The notes under the pieces: model-generated
The model's database searches: none
Told to the model about the DNA's origin: nothing
What the model saw: the letters and a program-made list of their open reading frames with translations, nothing else
From: Bacillus sp. cl95
GTDB taxonomy: Bacteria > Bacillota > Bacilli > Bacillales > Cytobacillaceae
Length of the DNA stretch: 64,000 bases
Direction of reading: 5' to 3'
Assembly (NCBI RefSeq): GCF_900115925.1
Contig: NZ_FOYF01000005.1
Location: forward strand, 1 to 64,000
Shown: in pieces, positions 60,664 to 64,000 of the stretch
Layout: each line of letters begins with the position of its first letter
Numbering within the stretch: the stretch's first letter is position 1
Translations under genes and position numbers: made by a program

Positions 60664-61419
60664 TACTGATAAATGGTTATTCACTTGGGTTGCTTTTTTT
60701 AAAAATAGCTTGGGATATAACATCACAAACAATAGGAAAATCAACATTGTATAAATATAAGTCCAGTCCGTTGTATGATCAATAATCTTCAAGTCACTCA
60801 TATTGCCGATCTGACTTTTGAAAAGTGATACGGTATTCCATCCCCAATGACAACCAATGGTGAACCAGAGGGAGCCTGTTGCGGCAAAAGGTATCGCGTA
60901 GGTTAAACCCATTAGGAGGAGCATAATCCACTGAGTATACCCTTCATCAATTCTCCAAATATGATTGAATACATAAATAAATGAAGAGATTAAAATCAGA
61001 GCTTCCGGTGTTAATTTTTGAGGAAGGTATTTGAAAACATACCCACGCGTTAAGACGTCCTCACTTGCTGATGAGAGAAACGTGATCAAGATGATTCCTA
61101 GCAAAGGAAGAATCATTTGATATATGGAGAATGTGCCTTCAAAAGTGATTTTACCTTGAATGACGGAGACAAGAAAACTTCCCCCGTAAAAAAGGACACC
61201 TAACAAATAACCTATTAAAAGATTGATAGGGGCATTTTTATGCTTCTGCATCCCAAATACGGTGATTCCTCTTTCTCCGAGCCATTTTGCTACTATTTGT
61301 GCTACTACAAAAAAGAGAATGAAACTCCCCAGAATAAATACCGGGTTATTTCCTACTATCTCTGAGGTATGGTAGACAGCGAATAGAATTAGAAAACCTA
61401 GAAAAGCTTTTAATCTCAT
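60661..61419 (-). CDS. CPBP-family intramembrane metalloprotease
   Basis: A membrane protein of about 252 residues with roughly eight helices. SSASEDVLTRGYVF carries the Glu/Asp-x3-Arg motif, SFIYVFNH the FxxxxNH motif, and HWGWNTVSLF the last histidine. These are the three motifs of CPBP (Abi/CAAX-like) proteases, which cut or process membrane peptides such as bacteriocins or regulators. ATG 61419 is seven bases behind GTGGG; a GTG four codons earlier is the alternative. It is monocistronic. The substrate is unknown. Confidence 0.88.
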   Translation of the reverse strand: MRLKAFLGFLILFAVYHTSEIVGNNPVFILGSFILFFVVAQIVAKWLGERGITVFGMQKHKNAPINLLIGYLLGVLFYGGSFLVSVIQGKITFEGTFSIYQMILPLLGIILITFLSSASEDVLTRGYVFKYLPQKLTPEALILISSFIYVFNHIWRIDEGYTQWIMLLLMGLTYAIPFAATGSLWFTIGCHWGWNTVSLFKSQIGNMSDLKIIDHTTDWTYIYTMLIFLLFVMLYPKLFLKKATQVNNHLSV

Positions 61420-61572
61420 TTTTATACCCACTTATGATTAAGATTTTTATAAAGTACAAGTATTCGACTTAAATGGGTAATTCCCTTTATTTTCTATAAT
61501 TCGACTTTTATGATTGGAACTGAACATTCAAAGAACTAAACCTGATTACCTCTTTTCGGAAACCCTTTTATT

Positions 61573-61735
61573 TTGCGCTAAGTTCAAGTGTTATTCGCTT
61601 AATTCAAAGCGCCATCCTACGTCGCCAAACTTATGTTATGTTCGCGCGATTTTTTGCGGTGTTTTTGAGATATATGCGGTGTTTTTGAGATATTTGTTAT
61701 GTTCAGTGAGATATATGCTTACTTCGAAAAACACC
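61573..61735. repeat. Array G: 20-21-bp repeat (GCGGTGTTTTTGAGATAT and relatives)
   Basis: GCGGTGTTTTTGAGATAT is repeated at 61656 and 61676. Related units at 61635 and 61696 (both starting GTTATGTTC) and 61717 keep a 20-21-base rhythm. Two earlier units start at 61573 and 61594 (TTGCGCTAAGTTC, TTCGCTTAATTC). The spacing is less strict than in arrays A, B, E and H. Confidence 0.75.
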
Positions 61736-61799
61736 ACTTGAAAAGGTGGCTGGCACCATTCAAAATTCAAAAGCATTTAGAAATTATGATACAAAAAAT

Positions 61800-61828
61800 G
61801 TGCATCAATCCTGCTGGGATCGATGCAC
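61800..61828 (-). terminator. Terminator of the YjcZ-family gene
   Basis: GTGCATC and GATGCAC form the outer stem with an inner ATCC/GGAT pair. The minus strand continues ATTTTTTGT. Confidence 0.8.
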
Positions 61829-61871
61829 CTGGTCTTTAAAAACGGGTTAAATTTCATAGAATCACGATCTA

Positions 61872-62060
61872 TTAGTCTCTGCAACCGCTGTAAAAACTTG
61901 CGCCAACAATGATTAATAATATAAACAATACAACGATGAGCACAAAATCGTTGCATCTATTCACTGGAGGGGGATAACAAAAGGCAGGAGCCGCATAGTA
62001 AGCAGGTTGAGGAGGCATATTGGCACTTAATACGGGTGCTACGTTTTCGTTTCTAAACAT
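61872..62060 (-). CDS. YjcZ-family sporulation protein
   Basis: A 62-residue protein. A proline/tyrosine-rich N-terminal half (PPQPAYYAAPAFCYPPP, about 16-32) is followed by the YjcZ hydrophobic segment NDFVLIVVLFILLIIVGASF (about 37-56) and a short Cys-containing tail. YjcZ proteins occur in many copies in spore-formers and are linked to spore coat or forespore membranes, without known activity. AGGGAAG precedes the ATG. It is beside tgl, another spore gene, but has its own terminator. Confidence 0.88.
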   Translation of the reverse strand: MFRNENVAPVLSANMPPQPAYYAAPAFCYPPPVNRCNDFVLIVVLFILLIIVGASFYSGCRD

Positions 62061-62245
62061 CTAAACACTTCCCTTCGTATCAAAAGAGGTTTACTTTTTT
62101 CTGAACATTACATTATACACACATAGACAAAAATGGAGCCCGTCTATGTTGAAAAATCGATAATCGTTTTTTTGTCAGGGTTAGTGTCATGTACAAGGAG
62201 TAGCGGGCTAGGACAATTTTCTTAACTTTTTCTTCAAAAATAAAT

Positions 62246-62272
62246 GAAGCCCATCCTAATAAGATGGGCTTC
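62246..62272 (-). terminator. Terminator of tgl
   Basis: GAAGCCCATC and GATGGGCTTC form a perfect 10-bp stem, followed on the minus strand by ATTTATTTTTG. Confidence 0.88.
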
Positions 62273-62276
62273 TGGC

Positions 62277-63116
62277 TTAGATGTAAACATTGAAGTAAGC
62301 TAAATACTGGGCATATGCTATGGAACATTGATCATGGTGGATGACCCTGTGTTGCATTTTGTAAGTTTCATTTGTTCGTGGGTAGGCGGATAGGGATAAC
62401 AGATCTTTAAATAACGGCCTTGTAATTAAGCTTGTTAAGTAGGCTGACGTTTGACTTTCTGGCTTTCTTTTTTCATTCAAAAGTTCAATCATTTCTTTAG
62501 GGGTCCTGATGCTAAATCCATGTCCAAAATAGGTTCCATCACCCAAATCAACTACGTTTTGACCTCTCCACCAAAAGGTTTTCGGATTAACATCTGGATT
62601 GTTAACATAAAGAACATCTCCAGGTAAAACGTGCTCTCCATAAAAGGTGTGAATCCTGTAATCAGAGTCTAAATGCCAACTGTATAAAGAGATGTTCCTG
62701 AAGTATTGATCAAATTTCGTTTCACCTATCATTTTTAATAACGCATAGTAATAGATGATTATGATTGAGGTGGCACACTCAAAAGTATAAAGGGAACTAT
62801 TCATAAAAATGTCACGAATCGCATCAGATGGTTTCACATCAAGTCTCAATTGGAATTCCCCGAGTGGAGACATTACCCAGTATTGAGGGTTACCACGCGA
62901 ATTTTTGAGAATATTAAACTTCGCCTTACTTTTACTCATTTCTATGGAACTATTGATAATATGTTTTCTGAACTTCAGTTCGAATACTAATTCAGCGAGG
63001 GTTTGATACGAATAAATGACCTTTGCTTCTTGCATGCGCTTAATAATGACGCTCTCGATACTGTCAGACTTCCAAAGGTCCTTTTTTTCGAAAGGCTTCC
63101 CAGATATTTGTATCAT
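62277..63116 (-). CDS. tgl: Spore-coat protein-glutamine gamma-glutamyltransferase
   Basis: A 279-residue transglutaminase. It cross-links glutamine and lysine side chains of spore coat proteins such as GerQ in the mother cell. The ISGKPFEKKDLW start, SYQTLAELVFELKFRKHI, WVMSPLGEFQLRLDVKPSDAIRDIF and the FECAT motif with nucleophile C114 match B. subtilis Tgl (C116). LPGDVLYVNNPDVNPKTFWWRGQNVVDLGDGTYFGHG follows the same pattern. It is about 30 residues longer at the C-terminus than the B. subtilis protein. TTGGAGGG precedes the ATG. Sigma-K or sigma-E control is known for Tgl, but I cannot identify the promoter here. Confidence 0.95.
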   Translation of the reverse strand: MIQISGKPFEKKDLWKSDSIESVIIKRMQEAKVIYSYQTLAELVFELKFRKHIINSSIEMSKSKAKFNILKNSRGNPQYWVMSPLGEFQLRLDVKPSDAIRDIFMNSSLYTFECATSIIIIYYYALLKMIGETKFDQYFRNISLYSWHLDSDYRIHTFYGEHVLPGDVLYVNNPDVNPKTFWWRGQNVVDLGDGTYFGHGFSIRTPKEMIELLNEKRKPESQTSAYLTSLITRPLFKDLLSLSAYPRTNETYKMQHRVIHHDQCSIAYAQYLAYFNVYI

Positions 63117-63157
63117 TTGGTTCCCTCCAATTTATTGATGTTATTATTTATATTTCA

Positions 63158-63262
63158 ATCTCGTGAAAAATAGCTGAAATCTTGCGAAAAACAGTTGGAA
63201 TCTTGCGAAAGTTGGTAGGAATCTTGCGAAAATCGCACTCTTTCTTGCAAAACCACTTTTAC
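63158..63262. repeat. Array H: ATCTTGCGAAA x5, exact 21-bp spacing
   Basis: ATCTCGTGAAAA (63158), ATCTTGCGAAAA (63179), ATCTTGCGAAAG (63200), ATCTTGCGAAAA (63221) and TTCTTGCAAAAC (63242) are exactly 21 apart. The three central units share an 11-base core, and the sequence between is variable. The array lies between the divergent tgl and SWIM-protein genes. Confidence 0.92.
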
Positions 63263-63374
63263 TCCTGCTCCCTGCCATCCTCAAATCAAACAGAAACCCT
63301 TTTCCTTGTGTCTACTGCCCTATTTTTAGGTATAATAGAGGAATATGGATTTTTCTTGAAGGGTGGTTCAGAGA

Positions 63375-64000
63375 ATGGGAACGGGGCCTGGAGATTATGA
63401 GGAACGGATGAAGGATGCGGCGTTGAAGCTACAGGCTTTGCTGGATCCGACGATAGAAGATGAAGCGAGTCGCGTACAGAAGGGCTTGATGCTGTACCGT
63501 CAGAGTCAGGTGTACCAAATGGTTATCGAAGAGGACGGGATTTCTGCTTCGGTTCAGGATGTGACGCCGGTTCGCGTATTTATAGATTTGGACGAAATGG
63601 AACATAGTGGCTGTACGTGCCCAGCAGAAGGAATTTGCCGACATCAGGTGGCGGTTTTCTTTGCTGCGTACTCGAAAAAGAGTAGCGTTGGCGATTGGCT
63701 CGATCAATGGCGCAAGCCGCTCAAAGAACAGAATATCGCTTCGATGCTCGGTTTGCAGCGTGCGAAGGATTTGATCAAGACGAACGGTACACTCGCACCC
63801 GATTACGATCGTTGGGTTGCTTCCTTTGAAGAAAGCTTCGATTTCATTTTGAAATCAAAGACGCACGTCAATCCCTACATCGTGCCGGAGCTTTATCAAG
63901 TGTACATAAGGAAAATCAGAGTTGATGCTCCGATTGAACAGGAATGGCGCATGCTTTACGACTTGATTTCTACGGTTGTTTCTTTCCGCAAGCTTGCCGA
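63375..64000 (+). CDS. ywqB-like: SWIM zinc-finger protein, cut off by the window edge
   Basis: The frame is open for 208 codons to the window end; the C-terminus is missing. The zinc motif C80-x-C82-x5-C88-x-H90 (CTCPAEGICRH) is a SWIM finger. The architecture (small N-terminal helix, SWIM, then a helical region) resembles YwqB of B. subtilis. There ywqB sits beside the SNF2-type helicase ywqA and the ywqCDEF polysaccharide-control genes. A helicase gene may follow beyond the window. I take ATG 63375 with GGTGG upstream; ATG 63408 is possible. Confidence 0.82.
   Translation, partial: MGTGPGDYEERMKDAALKLQALLDPTIEDEASRVQKGLMLYRQSQVYQMVIEEDGISASVQDVTPVRVFIDLDEMEHSGCTCPAEGICRHQVAVFFAAYSKKSSVGDWLDQWRKPLKEQNIASMLGLQRAKDLIKTNGTLAPDYDRWVASFEESFDFILKSKTHVNPYIVPELYQVYIRKIRVDAPIEQEWRMLYDLISTVVSFRKLA

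Noticed and set aside
26738-63262. CRISPR arrays
   Set aside because: Repeat units are far too short and degenerate, there are no unique 30-40-base spacers, and no cas genes are in the window.
63182-63400. Plus-strand frame through array H
   Set aside because: Frame arises from the 21-bp repeat and overlaps the start of the SWIM-protein gene without its own site.

Overview
The window looks like a piece of chromosome from an AT-rich, spore-forming member of the Bacillaceae. The evidence is a Tgl-type spore-coat transglutaminase, a YjcZ-family protein, a ComK competence regulator, an RsbR-type stressosome protein, YknW/YknX-like genes, strong AGGAGG-type ribosome binding sites with many TTG/GTG starts, and an eps/ywq-type polysaccharide locus with an EAR-like leader RNA. 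The genus cannot be fixed from the sequence alone. There are no rRNA or tRNA genes, no CRISPR array and no intact insertion sequence.

Layout. (1) 1-4500: cut-off cysteine-rich gene, two VanZ-family genes, a small XRE regulator, comK with a small companion, and short membrane proteins. (2) 5000-26450: one very long minus-strand polysaccharide locus. Reading along transcription it runs: YveK/YwqC-type co-polymerase, BY-kinase, CpsB-type phosphatase, a 357-bp gap holding an EAR-like RNA, UDP-GlcNAc 4,6-dehydratase, GalU, aminotransferase/phosphoglycosyl-transferase/acetyltransferase (bacillosamine module), a GT4, a UDP-HexNAc dehydrogenase plus 4-epimerase, then a strongly AT-rich centre (acetyltransferases, GT4, Wzy polymerase, GT4, GT2, Wzx flippase), and finally UDP-glucose dehydrogenase plus UDP-glucuronate 4-epimerase before a terminator. 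The enzymes predict an acidic Wzx/Wzy-made polymer built from N,N'-diacetylbacillosamine-type sugar, HexNAcA and GlcA/GalA. (3) 26900-35000 and 57300-60600: five secreted proteins ending in or containing tandem GW/YYF wall-binding repeats (a beta-helix/Ig protein, an NlpC/P60 peptidase, a novel N-domain protein, an Excalibur-domain protein and a YkuD L,D-transpeptidase), with an acyltransferase among them. (4) 35000-52000: signalling and housekeeping genes (RsbR-like, DUF3231, acidic surface protein, MHYT-GGDEF-EAL, DUF805, DUF2085, MBOAT plus AlgJ-like acetylation pair, a decayed ktrB, YknW/YknX homologues, SMI1/KNR4). (5) 52000-57200: a ugp-like sugar/phospho-ester uptake operon without its ATPase, ending in a PHP hydrolase. 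(6) 60600-64000: CPBP protease, YjcZ, Tgl and a cut-off SWIM zinc-finger gene.

The most unusual signal is not a gene. At least eight intergenic regions carry short degenerate motif arrays. Each array has its own motif, but most share a pitch of exactly 21 bp (two DNA turns); one array drifts to 20-21 bp and one is weaker. Examples are TATYGATA x5 at 26738, TTTGTGTAA x5 at 30830, CGGRAC x4 at 51024 and ATCTTGCGAAA x5 at 63158. One array is nested inside a 240-bp tandem repeat at 58745-59412. Several arrays alternate two motif variants from unit to unit. The arrays occur in every kind of intergenic space and were not seen inside genes.

How the genes fit together: precursor synthesis, assembly, phospho-control and EAR antitermination in the eps locus supply a wall or capsule polymer. 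The MBOAT/AlgJ and Acyltransferase-3 genes could acetylate it, and the GW-repeat proteins are plausible binders of a wall polymer (inference).
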